DNA from: Zestomonas carbonaria
GTDB lineage: Bacteria; Pseudomonadota; Gammaproteobacteria; Pseudomonadales; Pseudomonadaceae
Reading direction: 5' to 3'
Length of the DNA stretch: 64,000 nt
Assembly: GCF_904061905.1 (NCBI RefSeq)
Contig: NZ_CAJFCI010000017.1
Location: 1 to 64,000 of the forward strand
In this document: positions 9,154 to 18,198 of the stretch, in pieces
How the letters are laid out: every line of letters starts with the position of its first letter
Position numbering within the stretch: the first letter of the stretch is position 1
The notes under the pieces: generated by a model
Seen by the model: only the letters and a program-made list of their open reading frames with translations
Database searches by the model: none
Told to the model about the DNA's origin: nothing
Position numbers and translations under genes: made by a program

Positions 9154-10467
9154 TCATGCGTCCTGGTCTGTCCGCACTCTCTGGCTGACGGGGAAGTGGC
9201 AGGTGAAGGTGCTGCCCTGGCCGAGCTGGCTGGTGATGTCCAGGCGGCCACGGTGGCGCAGCAGCACGTGCTTGACGATGGCCAGGCCGAGGCCGGTGCC
9301 GCCGGTGTGGCTGGCGCGGCTGGAGTCGACCCGGTAGAAGCGCTCGGTCAGGCGCGGGATGTGCCGCGCCTCGATGCCGATGCCGGAGTCCTGCACGGCC
9401 AGGTGCGCGCCCTGCTCGTCGCCCCACCAGCGGATGCGGATTTCGCCGCCGTCGGGGGTGTACTTCACGGCATTGAACACCAGGTTGGAGAAGGCGCTGC
9501 GCAGCTCCGCCTCGCTGCCCTTGAGGCGCATGCCGGGGGCGGCGTCCAGCTCTATGCGGTGGCCACGGGCGCCGGACAGTGCCTGGGCGTCGGCCTTGAT
9601 CGTTTGCAGCAGTTCGGCGACCGCCACCGGCTGGTTGTCCGAGGGATAGTCGGTGGCTTCCAGCTTGGCCAGCAGCAGCAGGTCGTTGAGCAGGGTCTGC
9701 ATGCGTTCGCCCTGCTGCTGCATCTGCTCCAGGGCGCGGCGCCAGCGCGGGTTCACCTCGTCGACGTTGTCCAGCAGGGTCTCCAGGTAGCCGGCGATCA
9801 CCGTCAGCGGCGTGCGCAGCTCGTGGGAGACGTTGGCGACGAAGTCCTTGCGCATCTGTTCGAGCTGGTGGACGCGGGTGACGTCGCGCACCAGCATCAG
9901 GTGCTCGCCGTTGCCGTAGTGGGTGATGTGGAATTGCAGGCGGCGGCGGTCGTTGACCGGCGAGGGCAGTTCCAGCGGGTCGGCGTGGTTGTTCTGCTCG
10001 AAGTATTCCTTGAAGCGCGGGTGGCGGACCAGGTTGGTCACCGGCTGGCCGCTGTCCTGAGGGGTCTTCAGGCCGAGCAGGGTCTCGGCGGCGCGGTTCC
10101 ACCATTCCAGGTTGCCGTCGGCGTCGAGCATGATCACCGCGTCCTTGAGCGCGGCGGTGGATTCCTGGATGCGGTCGATCACCGCCTGCAGGCGGCCACG
10201 GGCGCGCTGGTCGCGGCGTTGCAGGTGGTAGATGCTGTCGAACACCTCGCCCCACAGGCCGTAGCTGTGCGGCGGCGGTTCGTCGGGTTGGTGGTTCTTC
10301 AGCCAGTGCTGGAGGCGCAGCAGTTGCCACAGCGTCCAGCCCAGGTAGGCGCCCAGGCCGGCGGCCAGCGCCCATCCGTATTCGCCCGTGATCAGGCCGA
10401 GCAGCAGGCACCCGGCCACCACCAGCAGCAAGCGGCGGATTACCACGCCACGCCAGTCTTGATTCAC
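9154..10467 (-). CDS. phoR: Phosphate regulon sensor histidine kinase PhoR
   Basis: A 437-residue membrane histidine kinase. Two hydrophobic segments are near the N terminus (LLLVVAGCLLLGLITGEYGWALAAGLGAYLG), then a PAS-like region (about 95-200), the H box KDFVANVSHELRTPLTVIAGY, and the HATPase domain with N box (AFSNLVFNAVKYTPDGG), G1 (DSGIGIEARHIPRLTERFYR) and G2 (GGTGLGLAIVKH). It senses phosphate limitation through the Pst/PhoU system and phosphorylates PhoB. It follows phoB by about 55 bp in an operon. Length and order match the PAO1 homologue. Confidence 0.96.
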   Translation of the reverse strand: MNQDWRGVVIRRLLLVVAGCLLLGLITGEYGWALAAGLGAYLGWTLWQLLRLQHWLKNHQPDEPPPHSYGLWGEVFDSIYHLQRRDQRARGRLQAVIDRIQESTAALKDAVIMLDADGNLEWWNRAAETLLGLKTPQDSGQPVTNLVRHPRFKEYFEQNNHADPLELPSPVNDRRRLQFHITHYGNGEHLMLVRDVTRVHQLEQMRKDFVANVSHELRTPLTVIAGYLETLLDNVDEVNPRWRRALEQMQQQGERMQTLLNDLLLLAKLEATDYPSDNQPVAVAELLQTIKADAQALSGARGHRIELDAAPGMRLKGSEAELRSAFSNLVFNAVKYTPDGGEIRIRWWGDEQGAHLAVQDSGIGIEARHIPRLTERFYRVDSSRASHTGGTGLGLAIVKHVLLRHRGRLDITSQLGQGSTFTCHFPVSQRVRTDQDA

Positions 10468-10522
10468 CTGTCAGGTTCCTTGCACAGCATTCCCTGTCGG
10501 GGCTCCCCTGGTCGGGTCCGGC

Positions 10523-11212
10523 TCAACTCTTGGTGGAGAAACGATAGCCGGTGCCGCGCACTGTCTGCACGAGATTCTCGTATGCGGTGCCGAGCGCCTT
10601 GCGCAGCCGGCGGATGTGCACGTCGACGGTACGCTCCTCGACGTAGACGTTGCCGCCCCAGACCTGGTCGAGCAACTGGCCACGGGTGTAGGCGCGTTCC
10701 TGGTGGGTCATGAAGAATTGCAGCAGACGGTATTCGGTGGGGCCCATCTCGGCCGGCTTGCCGTCGATGGTGACACGATGGCTGACCGGGTCGAGCAGCA
10801 GCCCGCCGACCTCGATCGGCGTCTCGCCATCGCTCGGTGCGGCGCGGCGCAGCACGGCCTTGAGGCGGGCGACCAGCTCGCGCGGCGAGAACGGCTTGGT
10901 GATGTAGTCGTCGGCGCCGACTTCCAGACCCTGGATCTTGTTGTCCTCCTCACCCTTGGCGGTGAGCATGATGATCGGGATGTCGCCGGTCAGCTCGTCG
11001 CGCTTCAGACGGCGCGCCAGCTCGATGCCGGAGGTGCCGGGAAGCATCCAGTCGAGGAGGATCAGGTCCGGCTTGCGGTCGACGATGATGGCGTGGGCCT
11101 GCTGGGTGTTCTCCGCTTCCAGGCAGTCGTAGCCGGCCATTTCGAGGGCGACTGCGATCATTTCGCGGATCGGCGCTTCGTCGTCGACGATGAGGATGTG
11201 CTTGCCTGCCAT
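10523..11212 (-). CDS. phoB: Phosphate regulon response regulator PhoB
   Basis: A 229-residue OmpR-type response regulator, the usual PhoB length with the start at 11212 ([19 protein letters not shown] site upstream). The receiver domain has the acidic pair Asp10/Asp11, phospho-acceptor Asp54 ([13 protein letters not shown]) and the MLTAKGEE lysine. The C-terminal winged helix includes [24 protein letters not shown] and [12 protein letters not shown]. When phosphorylated by PhoR it activates phosphate-starvation genes. Upstream, near 11310-11330 on the minus strand, ATGTCACATGACTGCAAT loosely resembles a Pho box and could serve autoregulation; this is weak. Confidence 0.96.
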   Translation of the reverse strand: MAGKHILIVDDEAPIREMIAVALEMAGYDCLEAENTQQAHAIIVDRKPDLILLDWMLPGTSGIELARRLKRDELTGDIPIIMLTAKGEEDNKIQGLEVGADDYITKPFSPRELVARLKAVLRRAAPSDGETPIEVGGLLLDPVSHRVTIDGKPAEMGPTEYRLLQFFMTHQERAYTRGQLLDQVWGGNVYVEERTVDVHIRRLRKALGTAYENLVQTVRGTGYRFSTKS

Positions 11213-11463
11213 GGATGTGCCTCGGGTTGGGTCCAGTCGTTGGGGGCTGTCGGCGCAGCAGCGCGGTTCGTGACGAGGCGTCAACAGCCCCGACGCATTA
11301 GATAACGGAATTATTGCAGTCATGTGACATCCCTGTGGTGGCTTCGGCTCGACTATGCTGAGTGGCGAGGCCGGGTGGTCCGGCTTCGTACGTGCATCCA
11401 TGAGGCTGTCCGAACCCCCGGGTTGCCGTCAGATCGCCTCTGTTCCAACAGGGGGTCCATGCG

Positions 11464-11838
11464 ATGAACAGAACATTCCTCCTCGCCATCGGTTGCGCTG
11501 GCCTGCTGCTGGTGGCGCCGGCGGTGGCCGACGATGCGCCGGCCACGGTGTCCAATGGCATGCTGGTCGATCAACAGGGCATGACGCTGTACACCTACGA
11601 CAAGGACGGCATCGACAAGTCCAACTGCAACGGCCCGTGTGCCGCCAACTGGCCGCCGCTGGCGGCGATCGCCGGTGCCCAGGGCGACGAGGACTGGACG
11701 GTGATCACCCGCGACGACGGCAGCCTGCAATGGGCCTACTACGGCAAGCCGCTGTACACCTTCGTGCAGGACAAGAAACCCGGCGACACCACCGGCGAAG
11801 GCAAGATGGACGTCTGGCACATCGCCAAGCCGCAGTAG
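11464..11838 (+). CDS. Secreted protein with lipoprotein_15-type repeats
   Basis: A 124-residue exported protein: signal peptide MNRTFLLAIGCAGLLLVAPAVA, then two copies of the short repeat typical of Pfam PF03640. The first is GMLVDQQGMTLYTYDKDGIDKSNCNGPCAANWPPL and the second GSLQWAYYGKPLYTFVQDKKPGDTTGEG. The CNGPCAANWPP block with two cysteines is diagnostic. No cysteine at the cleavage site, so it is probably periplasmic or secreted and not a lipoprotein. The biochemical role of the family is unknown. It is convergent with ubiA. Confidence 0.85.
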   Translation: MNRTFLLAIGCAGLLLVAPAVADDAPATVSNGMLVDQQGMTLYTYDKDGIDKSNCNGPCAANWPPLAAIAGAQGDEDWTVITRDDGSLQWAYYGKPLYTFVQDKKPGDTTGEGKMDVWHIAKPQ

Positions 11839-11862
11839 CCCCTGGATGCCGTAGGGTGGGCT

Positions 11863-12753
11863 TCAGCGCAGCGCGTAGTCGGCGATGATGCCGATCAGGA
11901 TCGCCAGCCCGGCCCAGTGGTTGTGCAGGAAGGCCTTGAAGCAGAGCTGCGGGTCGCGGCTGCGCGTGCTGTGGAACTCCCAGAGGAAGCAGGCCGCCGC
12001 CGCCAGCAGGCCGAGCTGGAAGTAGCCGCCCAACTCGAAGCGCGCGCCGGCCAGCAGCAGGCAGAACAGCGACAGGCCCTGCAGGCCGAGGACTATGATC
12101 CGGTCGGCGTCGCCGAACAGGATCGCGGTGGACTTCACGCCGATCTTCAGGTCGTCCTCGCGGTCGGTCATCGCATAGTAGGTGTCGTAGGCCACCGTCC
12201 ACAGCAGGTTGGCGATGTACAGCAGCCAGGCCGCCGCCGGCAGCGCGCCGGTCTCGGCGGTGAAGGCCATCGGGATGCCCCAGGAGTAGGCCGCGCCGAG
12301 CACCACCTGGGGATAGAAGGTGTAGCGCTTCATGAACGGGTAGCAGGCGGCCAGCGCCACCGCGCCGAACGACAGCCAGACGGTCGTCGCGTTGGTCAGC
12401 AGGACCAGCCCGAAGGCCAGCGCCAGCAGCACGACGAACACCAGCATCGCCTCCTTTATCTGGATCTTGCCGGCCGCCAGCGGGCGGGTGCGGGTGCGGT
12501 CGACGTGGCCGTCGAAATTGCGATCGGCGTAGTCGTTGACCACGCAGCCGGCGGCGCGCATCAGCACGGTGCCGAGCACGAAGATCAGCACGTTCTTGAC
12601 GGAAGGCGAGCCCTCGCCGGCGATCCACAACGCGCACAGGGTCGGCCAGAGCAGCAGGTAGATGCCGATCGGCTTGTCCATGCGGGTCAGTTGCAGGAAG
12701 TCCCAGGCGCGTGGGTGCAGACGGTTGAAGGATTTCAGCAGGTCTTGGTACAT
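11863..12753 (-). CDS. ubiA: 4-hydroxybenzoate octaprenyltransferase UbiA
   Basis: A 296-residue polytopic membrane prenyltransferase that attaches the polyprenyl chain to 4-hydroxybenzoate in ubiquinone synthesis. Both aspartate-rich motifs are visible: [20 protein letters not shown] (about 94-113) and [21 protein letters not shown] (about 186-206). About eight or nine hydrophobic segments. It normally follows ubiC directly; here 675 bp of repeats separate the two genes. The last bases overlap a GTAGGGTGGGCTTCAG-like repeat remnant at about 11851. Confidence 0.96.
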   Translation of the reverse strand: MYQDLLKSFNRLHPRAWDFLQLTRMDKPIGIYLLLWPTLCALWIAGEGSPSVKNVLIFVLGTVLMRAAGCVVNDYADRNFDGHVDRTRTRPLAAGKIQIKEAMLVFVVLLALAFGLVLLTNATTVWLSFGAVALAACYPFMKRYTFYPQVVLGAAYSWGIPMAFTAETGALPAAAWLLYIANLLWTVAYDTYYAMTDREDDLKIGVKSTAILFGDADRIIVLGLQGLSLFCLLLAGARFELGGYFQLGLLAAAACFLWEFHSTRSRDPQLCFKAFLHNHWAGLAILIGIIADYALR

Positions 12754-12839
12754 CGGCGCGTCTCTCCGTGCGAGTGCGCGGATTATACGACGAGGGTGGT
12801 GTGGTGGATCGTTGATGGAGTGGGGGATGGTGGCGTTGG

Positions 12840-13432
12840 TCAGGCCATGGGGGTGGGATCAAGCGCGTTCCCTCACCCCAGCCCTCTCCCAGGGGGAGAG
12901 GGAGTCTACGGAGCCAGCCCGCGGCTACGTGGCATCTCGCAACTCCGTCCGGCCCCCTCTCCCTCCGGGAGAGGGCTGGGGTGGGCGGAGTCAATGACCA
13001 GCACCTGCGCCGAATACCAGACGCCAGGCCAAGTGAGGCAGGGTAAAACCCCCCGATGGGTTGTCACCCATCCTACGGACTCGACAGAGTTGCGGCGATG
13101 GAGCAGCCTCGTAAACTCCCTCTCCCCTCGGGAGAGGGCTGGGGTGAGGGGCGGAGCCAGTTACCAGCACCTGCGCCGAATACCAGACGCCAGACCAAGT
13201 GAGGCAGGGTGAAACCACCCGATGGGTTGTCACCCATCCTACGGACTCTAGAGGGAGTCTACGGAGCCAGCCCGCGGCTACGTGGCATCTCGCAACTCCG
13301 TCCGGCCCCCTCTCCCTCCGGGAGAGGGCTGGGGTGAGGGGCGGAGCTAGTTACCGGCACCTGCGCCGAATACCAGACGCCAGGCCAAGTGAGGCAGGGT
13401 GAAACCACCCGATGGGTTGTCACCCATCCTAC
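12840..13432. repeat. Tandem/interspersed repeat array between ubiC and ubiA
   Basis: No gene is seen in the 675 bp between ubiC and ubiA. An 85-bp sequence occurs twice (12899-12983 and 13252-13336, apparently identical). A second unit of about 80 bp, with the core ACCTGCGCCGAATACCAGAC and ending GATGGGTTGTCACCCATCC, occurs three times (12998-13082, 13164-13248, 13354-13432). CCTCTCCC...GGGAGAGGG hairpins punctuate the array. The pattern suggests amplification of a composite intergenic repeat. Confidence 0.85.
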
Positions 13433-14037
13433 AGGCTGGAAGCTTGCGGCTTGCGGCCGACCTCATCCCACAGCGCTGGCAGGTACACCTCGGCGACCAG
13501 CACGCCCAGCGCGTCACGGACGAAGCAGGAGCGGCGGCTCCACAGGCGCTCCTCGCGTACCTCGGCCGGCAGCCAGGCCGCCGGGTAGCGGGTCACTTCG
13601 ATGGGCCCGCGGGTGAAGGCGCGGTCGCTGAACAGCAGTTCGCCGAGCGAGCGGCTGCCGAGCAGGCTGAGGTCGAAGCCGGAGCCCTCCAGGGCGCCGC
13701 GCGCCGCCACGCTGCGGGCGAACACCCAGGGCTGGCCATGGCCGCGCAGGTACACCTCGCGCACCCAGCCCTGGCTGCCTTCCGGTGCGCCGAGGGCCTG
13801 GCATTCGTCGTGGCGCAGCGTCTGCCAGCCTTCGAGCAGCGGGCTGACGCTGAAGTGATCGGCGGACAGCGCGGTCAGGCGGCGGGTCAGCGACCCCTGG
13901 TCGAACAGCCAGTCGGCCAGTGGCTCGGTGGGGCGGGGATGCAGTTGGCTGGCGCTGAACCAGCGCGGCGGATGGGGAAGGGCGGCGTGGGGCACGGCGG
14001 CGACTATCTGCAACGGTCGGGGCCGCGAGCTTAGCAT
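13429..14037 (-). CDS. ubiC: Chorismate pyruvate-lyase UbiC
   Basis: A 202-residue protein from the start at 14037 (MLSSRPRPLQ...), preceded by a strong GGAGGCGG site; an upstream in-frame start at 14118 would add 27 unlikely residues. The UbiC fold signatures are present: LADWLFDQGSLTRRLTALSADHFSV, WVREVYLRGHGQPWVFARSVA and LGELLFSDRAFTRGPIEV. It removes pyruvate from chorismate to give 4-hydroxybenzoate, the first ubiquinone-specific step. Its stop codon abuts the last repeat copy, suggesting the repeats sit inside a former ubiCA operon. Confidence 0.9.
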   Translation of the reverse strand: MLSSRPRPLQIVAAVPHAALPHPPRWFSASQLHPRPTEPLADWLFDQGSLTRRLTALSADHFSVSPLLEGWQTLRHDECQALGAPEGSQGWVREVYLRGHGQPWVFARSVAARGALEGSGFDLSLLGSRSLGELLFSDRAFTRGPIEVTRYPAAWLPAEVREERLWSRRSCFVRDALGVLVAEVYLPALWDEVGRKPQASSL

Positions 14038-14187
14038 GTTTGCCGCCTCCGGCCGGACACCAGCCAAAGGTTGGGTCGGCCGGATGGCACTTGCACGGCG
14101 CTGCCTGTGCCAGTACAAACGCCCGTGACCGGCAATCCTTCAATTCCTAGTGCCGGTCGTGTGCCTGAAGAACCGAGGTAGTAGTCG

Positions 14188-14355
14188 ATGAAGAAGTGGC
14201 AGTGTGTGGTCTGTGGGCTGATCTATGACGAGCGCCTGGGCTGGCCGGAAGAGGGTATCGCCGCCGGCACCGCCTGGCAGGACGTGCCGGAAGACTGGGT
14301 GTGCCCGGATTGCGGCGTCGGCAAGTCCGACTTCGAGATGATCGAGATCGGTTGA
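14188..14355 (+). CDS. rubA1: Rubredoxin RubA1
   Basis: A 55-residue rubredoxin ([15 protein letters not shown]...). The four iron-ligating cysteines are in CVVCG (6 and 9) and CPDCG (39 and 42). It is a single-electron carrier that normally takes electrons from a rubredoxin reductase and passes them to a membrane di-iron hydroxylase such as AlkB. It is divergent from ubiC and followed by a convergent binding-protein gene. The second copy lies 3.8 kb away at 18199, beside the reductase. Confidence 0.95.
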   Translation: MKKWQCVVCGLIYDERLGWPEEGIAAGTAWQDVPEDWVCPDCGVGKSDFEMIEIG

Positions 14356-14406
14356 TCCCTGCCCCGCCATGACGACGGCGGCCCGCCGGCCGCCGCTCGC
14401 GCTCCT

Positions 14407-15162
14407 TCAGAGATAGCCGTTGGTTATCTCGTCCACGAAACCTTCGGCACGCAGTTCGTCGAGAGCCTTTTGCAGGCGCTCCACCACTTCGTCGGGGGTG
14501 TCCTTGTTCAGCGCCAGGTAGAGTTGCGCGTCGTTGAAGCGCAGCACCGTCTGTAGCCCGGAAATGCCGTCCTGCTTGGCCAGGAAGCGGCCGACCGGGT
14601 CGGTGGTGGCCCACAGGTCGATCTCGCCCTTCACCAGCTTGCGCGCGTTCTCCAGGTCACGCAGTGCGTTGACCGGCTTCAGGCCCAGGCTTTCCAGGTG
14701 CTGGCTGACGGCATCGTTGCGATAGGCGCCGACGCGGTACTTGCCCGCTTCTTCCAGGCTGTTCACGCGCAGATTGTTGCCAGGCGCGGAAAGCAGCACC
14801 CAACTGGTCTTGGCCAGCGGTCCGACCCATTTGAACAGCGGCTTGCGTTCCTCGGTGTAGGTGGTCGAGAACAGCGCGTAGTCCGGCTTCTCCAGGGTCA
14901 GGCGATAGATACGGTCCCAGGGGAAGCGCAGGGTCAGGTTGTAGTCGATGCCGGCGCGCTTGAAGACTTCCCGGACGATGTCCGCGCTGATGCCGTCGAT
15001 CGAGTCGTCCCGGGCGAAGTTCTTGTCGTCCACCGCCATGTTGAACGGCGGGAAGTTCTCGGTGAGCAGGACCACCCGGTAACCCTCGGGCAGTTCCGCA
15101 TGGGCGGCGGGGGCGACGAACGCCAGTCCCGCCAGGAAAAACATCTGCAGCCACTTCGACAT
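14407..15162 (-). CDS. Periplasmic amino-acid-type substrate-binding protein
   Basis: A 251-residue exported protein: signal peptide MSKWLQMFFLAGLAFVAPAAHA, then a family 3 solute-binding fold (YRVVLLTENFPPFNMAVDDKNFARDDSIDGISADIVREVFKRAG; later GEIDLWATTDPVGRFLAKQDG). No transporter membrane or ATPase genes are adjacent, so it is an orphan; such proteins often act with distant ABC systems or sensor proteins. It lies in the segment that separates the two rubredoxin genes. Ligand unknown. Confidence 0.85.
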   Translation of the reverse strand: MSKWLQMFFLAGLAFVAPAAHAELPEGYRVVLLTENFPPFNMAVDDKNFARDDSIDGISADIVREVFKRAGIDYNLTLRFPWDRIYRLTLEKPDYALFSTTYTEERKPLFKWVGPLAKTSWVLLSAPGNNLRVNSLEEAGKYRVGAYRNDAVSQHLESLGLKPVNALRDLENARKLVKGEIDLWATTDPVGRFLAKQDGISGLQTVLRFNDAQLYLALNKDTPDEVVERLQKALDELRAEGFVDEITNGYL

Positions 15163-15439
15163 GTTGCATTCTCCCCCAGCCTGATTGATGGATGCCGCGA
15201 GTTGCCGGTCGGGGGCCTCGGTGCGGAGTTCCGCGCCCTGTGGCCAGCTCCGGGCGTGCGTCGCGGCGGGTCGCTGCTTGCAGCTTTCGATCCAGTTCGC
15301 CGGTGGCCCGTTCGAGGCTTCTTCGCGATGGTCGGCGATGCGCGGGATGCCGCGCGTTCCGGTGCTGCTGAACCGTGCAGAACATACCCGCCGGGCTCGG
15401 CGTTTGTCGCTATCCGGTCACGTCAGGTTGCCTACGGGT
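15163..15439. other. Intergenic stretch with no recognised feature
   Basis: This gap lies between the winged-helix regulator and the binding-protein gene, both on the minus strand. It is GC-rich and I see no gene, repeat shared with elsewhere, or clear terminator in it. Confidence 0.5.
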
Positions 15440-15811
15440 TCACGTTCTCAGCTTGCTGTAGTTCTCGAACGACTGGTCGAAGAAGCGCTCCAGGCGTTCG
15501 GCCACCGCTGTGCCGAGGGTTACCCAGCGCACCCGGCGGTCGTGCTCGGCGGGGCTTTCGTCGAGCAACGCCTGGTCGATCAGTTGTTGCACGTACTTCA
15601 CCGCGGTGCGCCGGCTGATGCTGGGCATGAAGGCGTAGAGGTCGGTCTTGCGCAGCGATTGGTCGCGACGCAGCCACATGTGGGTGAACAGGTCGCAATA
15701 GCACAGGTCGCTGAGGCCGGTATCGCCGAACAGGGCGATCCAGCTTTCGTCCATGCGAATGATGGCTTCGGCGACGGCACGGCGGTTGGTCTGGCTGTAG
15801 CGACGGGGCAT
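15440..15811 (-). CDS. MarR-like winged-helix transcriptional regulator
   Basis: A 123-residue protein from the ATG at 15811 (MPRRYSQTNRRAVAEAIIRMDESW). A longer reading would use a TTG at 15853. The middle (QSLRKTDLYAFMPSISRRTAVKYVQQLIDQALLDESPAEHDRRVRWVTLGTAVAERLERFF) has the helix-turn-helix plus wing typical of MarR/PadR-type regulators. It is divergent from the TIM-barrel/desaturase pair at 16016, and two related TGCA...TGCA palindromes lie between them, so it probably controls that pair. Ligand unknown. Confidence 0.75.
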   Translation of the reverse strand: MPRRYSQTNRRAVAEAIIRMDESWIALFGDTGLSDLCYCDLFTHMWLRRDQSLRKTDLYAFMPSISRRTAVKYVQQLIDQALLDESPAEHDRRVRWVTLGTAVAERLERFFDQSFENYSKLRT

Positions 15812-15856
15812 GGCGTCCTGCTCGGCGGGTTCCTGGCGATCAGTTTGGTGCAAGTC

Positions 15857-15924
15857 TGCACTTTATGCACTGTCTCGAGGCGTTGCGGGCTTCTCCCGGA
15901 TCGTCATAAATATGCAAAAGTGCA
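15857..15924. promoter_or_regulatory. Pair of candidate operator palindromes
   Basis: Two similar near-palindromes, TGCACTTTATGCA (15857-15869) and TGCAAAAGTGCA (15913-15924), lie in the divergent region between the winged-helix regulator and the TIM-barrel gene. Their spacing and shared TGCA half-sites suit a dimeric regulator. Function is inferred. Confidence 0.45.
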
Positions 15925-16015
15925 TGAAATAAAGCATTTTTCTACGCTGCGCGGGTCGCTGGCATGGCGGTTGCTCAAGCTGCTGCGAGCGTTCATGTCG
16001 AACGGGGAGAATGCC

Positions 16016-16882
16016 ATGCGGTTGCGAATATTCAAGACTCTCTGGGGCCACGCCGGCAGTATCGAGCAGGCTGCCTTGCAGGCGCTCGAGGCCGGTTTCG
16101 ACGGCCTCGAGGCGCCGGCCCCCGGCAACGCCGCCGCACGCGCGGCGTTCGCCGAGGTGCTTGCCAGCCATGATCTCGACTACATCGCCGAGATCTGCAC
16201 CGCCGGCAGCTACGTGCCGGAGCGCCATGCCACGCCGGCCGCGCACCTGGCCGACCTGGAGCGCAAGCTGGTTGGCGCCCTGGAGCTGTCGCCGCGCTTC
16301 TGCAACCTGATGGCCGGCTGCGACGCCTGGCCGCTGGCCGTGCAACTGGAGTTCTTCGCCGCGGCGCTGGAGATTGGCGACCGGCATGGCGTGCAACTGA
16401 GCTTCGAGACCCACCGCAGCCGCTCGCTGTTCAATCCCTGGGTCACCGCCGAGCTGGTCCGCCAGTTGCCGGACCTGCGCCTGACCGCCGACATCAGCCA
16501 CTGGGTGGTGGTCAGCGAACGCCTGCTGGACGACGACTGGGGGCTGCTGCTGGCCATCGCCGAGCGGGTCCACCACATCCATGGCCGCATCGGCTATCCA
16601 CAAGGGCCTCAGGTGCCGCACCCGGCAGCGCCGGAGTACGCCGGCTGCCTGGCCTTCCACCAGCGTTTCTGGGAAGCGGTGTGGGCGTCGCAGCGCCGTC
16701 GCGGCTACGCGCTGAGCACCCTGACCCCGGAATTCGGCCCGGACGGCTACCTGCACACCCTGCCGTTCACCGACCAGCCGGTGGCCGACCTGTGGCAGAT
16801 CAACCGCTGGGTCGCCGACACCGAGCGCGCGCATTTCCAGCGCTGCGCCGCAACCCCGCACCTGGCTAGCGGAGCATTGTGA
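16016..16882 (+). CDS. Xylose-isomerase-like TIM-barrel protein (sugar phosphate isomerase/epimerase family)
   Basis: A 288-residue protein from 16016, behind a GGGGAG site; ATG at 15995 is an alternative. It has the AP-endonuclease-2/xylose-isomerase-like TIM-barrel pattern. A plausible metal-binding set is visible: Glu131 (LSFETHRS), Asp159 and His162 (TADISHW), His187/His189 with Arg191 (HHIHGRIG) and Glu239 (TPEFGPDGY). The family includes sugar isomerases, epimerases and several metal-dependent maturation or lyase enzymes, so the reaction cannot be named. It is 10 bp upstream of the desaturase gene and very likely cotranscribed with it. Confidence 0.8.
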   Translation: MRLRIFKTLWGHAGSIEQAALQALEAGFDGLEAPAPGNAAARAAFAEVLASHDLDYIAEICTAGSYVPERHATPAAHLADLERKLVGALELSPRFCNLMAGCDAWPLAVQLEFFAAALEIGDRHGVQLSFETHRSRSLFNPWVTAELVRQLPDLRLTADISHWVVVSERLLDDDWGLLLAIAERVHHIHGRIGYPQGPQVPHPAAPEYAGCLAFHQRFWEAVWASQRRRGYALSTLTPEFGPDGYLHTLPFTDQPVADLWQINRWVADTERAHFQRCAATPHLASGAL

Positions 16883-16892
16883 GGAGCTGCCC

Positions 16893-17900
16893 ATGAAACT
16901 GCCCACCTTGCGTCATCCCGCCGGCCGCCTGCCCACCGCCCTGGTGCTGGCCTACATCGCCGCCGCCTACCTCGGCGGCTTCGCCCTGCTGATCCACGCC
17001 ACGCCGTGGAGCTGGCCGCTCGGCGTGCTGCTGCTCGGCCACGGCCTGGTGATCGCCGCCTACCTGATCCACGACTGCGCCCACCAGGCGGTGTTCCTCG
17101 AGCGCGAATGGAATGCCCGCCTCGGCAGCCTGCTCAGCGTGCTGGTCGGTGGCTGCTACGGCGCCTACGATGGTCTGCGTCTCAAGCATATGCGCCACCA
17201 TGTCGACCGCGCCGACGTGGTGGCCTTCGACTACCGCGCCATCCTGCTCGCCCGGCCCTGGCTGCTGCGCCTGGTGCGGGCGCTGGAGTGGGCCTACGTG
17301 CCGGCGGTGGAACTGCTGATGCACGGGCTGGTGATCGCCAGCCCGTTCTTCGTCGAGCAGTACCGCCCGCGCCGCCGCCGGGTGCTGACCTGGCTGGCGC
17401 TGCGCGGCTCGGCGCTGGTCCTGCTCGGCTGGCTGGCCTGGCCGGCGCTGCTCGGCTACCTCGTCGCCTACCTGCTGTTCCTCAATGTGCTTCGCATGAT
17501 GGACATGCACCAGCACACCTACGAGGTGGTGGTCGGCCTGGACGCCGAGCCCGGCGAACGCCCGGCCTATGCCTACGAGCAGCGCAACACCTTCTCCAAC
17601 CCGTTCGGCCACTCGCCGCTGCTCAACCTGCTGGTGCTCAACTTCGGCTACCACAACGCCCATCACGAGAAGCCGACCGTGCCCTGGTACCGCCTGCCGG
17701 CCCTGCACCGCGAGCTGTACGGCGGGGGTGACCGCGAGGAACCGGTGCTGCCGGCCCGCCGCTTTCTCGCCAACCTGCATCGCCACCGGGTGGCGCGAGT
17801 GCTCAACGCCGATCACGGCGACGCGACCCTCGGCCAGCCGGTGGCCGAGGGGCCGGGCTTCGTCGGCGTCTACGGGGTGTCGTTCCTCACCGCGCTCTAG
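16893..17900 (+). CDS. Membrane fatty-acid desaturase-family di-iron oxygenase
   Basis: A 335-residue membrane protein with the histidine clusters of the fatty-acid desaturase/hydroxylase superfamily: HDCAHQ (60-65), HMRHH (99-103), MDMHQHTYE (203-211) and HNAHHE (254-259). Hydrophobic segments surround residues 15-60, 75-92, 135-155 and 165-200. These enzymes use two irons and O2 to desaturate or hydroxylate a lipid or other apolar substrate, with electrons from ferredoxin, cytochrome b5 or rubredoxin. Rubredoxin and rubredoxin reductase genes start about 300 bp downstream, making them candidate partners. Starts after GAGGAGCTG, 10 bp after the TIM-barrel gene. Substrate unknown. Confidence 0.88.
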   Translation: MKLPTLRHPAGRLPTALVLAYIAAAYLGGFALLIHATPWSWPLGVLLLGHGLVIAAYLIHDCAHQAVFLEREWNARLGSLLSVLVGGCYGAYDGLRLKHMRHHVDRADVVAFDYRAILLARPWLLRLVRALEWAYVPAVELLMHGLVIASPFFVEQYRPRRRRVLTWLALRGSALVLLGWLAWPALLGYLVAYLLFLNVLRMMDMHQHTYEVVVGLDAEPGERPAYAYEQRNTFSNPFGHSPLLNLLVLNFGYHNAHHEKPTVPWYRLPALHRELYGGGDREEPVLPARRFLANLHRHRVARVLNADHGDATLGQPVAEGPGFVGVYGVSFLTAL

Positions 17901-17937
17901 ACTGGTAGTCAGGAGTCGGGCCCGGTTGCCATCCCTC

Positions 17938-18107
17938 GGCTCTGTACGAAAAGTGCCTGCGCATCGGTGATGCTGCGTTTAAAAGAGGCTCGGACTGCTC
18001 ATTTACAGCCGTAAACTCGATCGCGAGCCCGGTCCGTTCCTCCCCTCTTTTTGTCGGGGCCGCCTAGGTTTGCCTGACCTTCGCTCGGCGACTTTTCGTA
18101 CAGAGCC
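17938..18107. mobile_element. Putative MITE-like element with 17-bp perfect terminal inverted repeats
   Basis: The left end GGCTCTGTACGAAAAGT (17938-17954) and the right end 18091-18107 are perfect inverted copies, bounding a 170-bp segment with no ORF. Such ends suggest a non-autonomous derivative of an insertion sequence. No clear target duplication is seen directly outside. It lies between the desaturase and rubA2, and only one copy occurs in this window. A processed hairpin or terminator is less likely because the arms are 136 bp apart. Confidence 0.6.
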
Positions 18108-18198
18108 TAACCTCCGTCGGGGCGATGCCTTCGGCAATTGGCGGCACCGGGTAAATCCGTTAGGGTCCAAACAGCATCCGCATCGCGGAGGTCGAACC

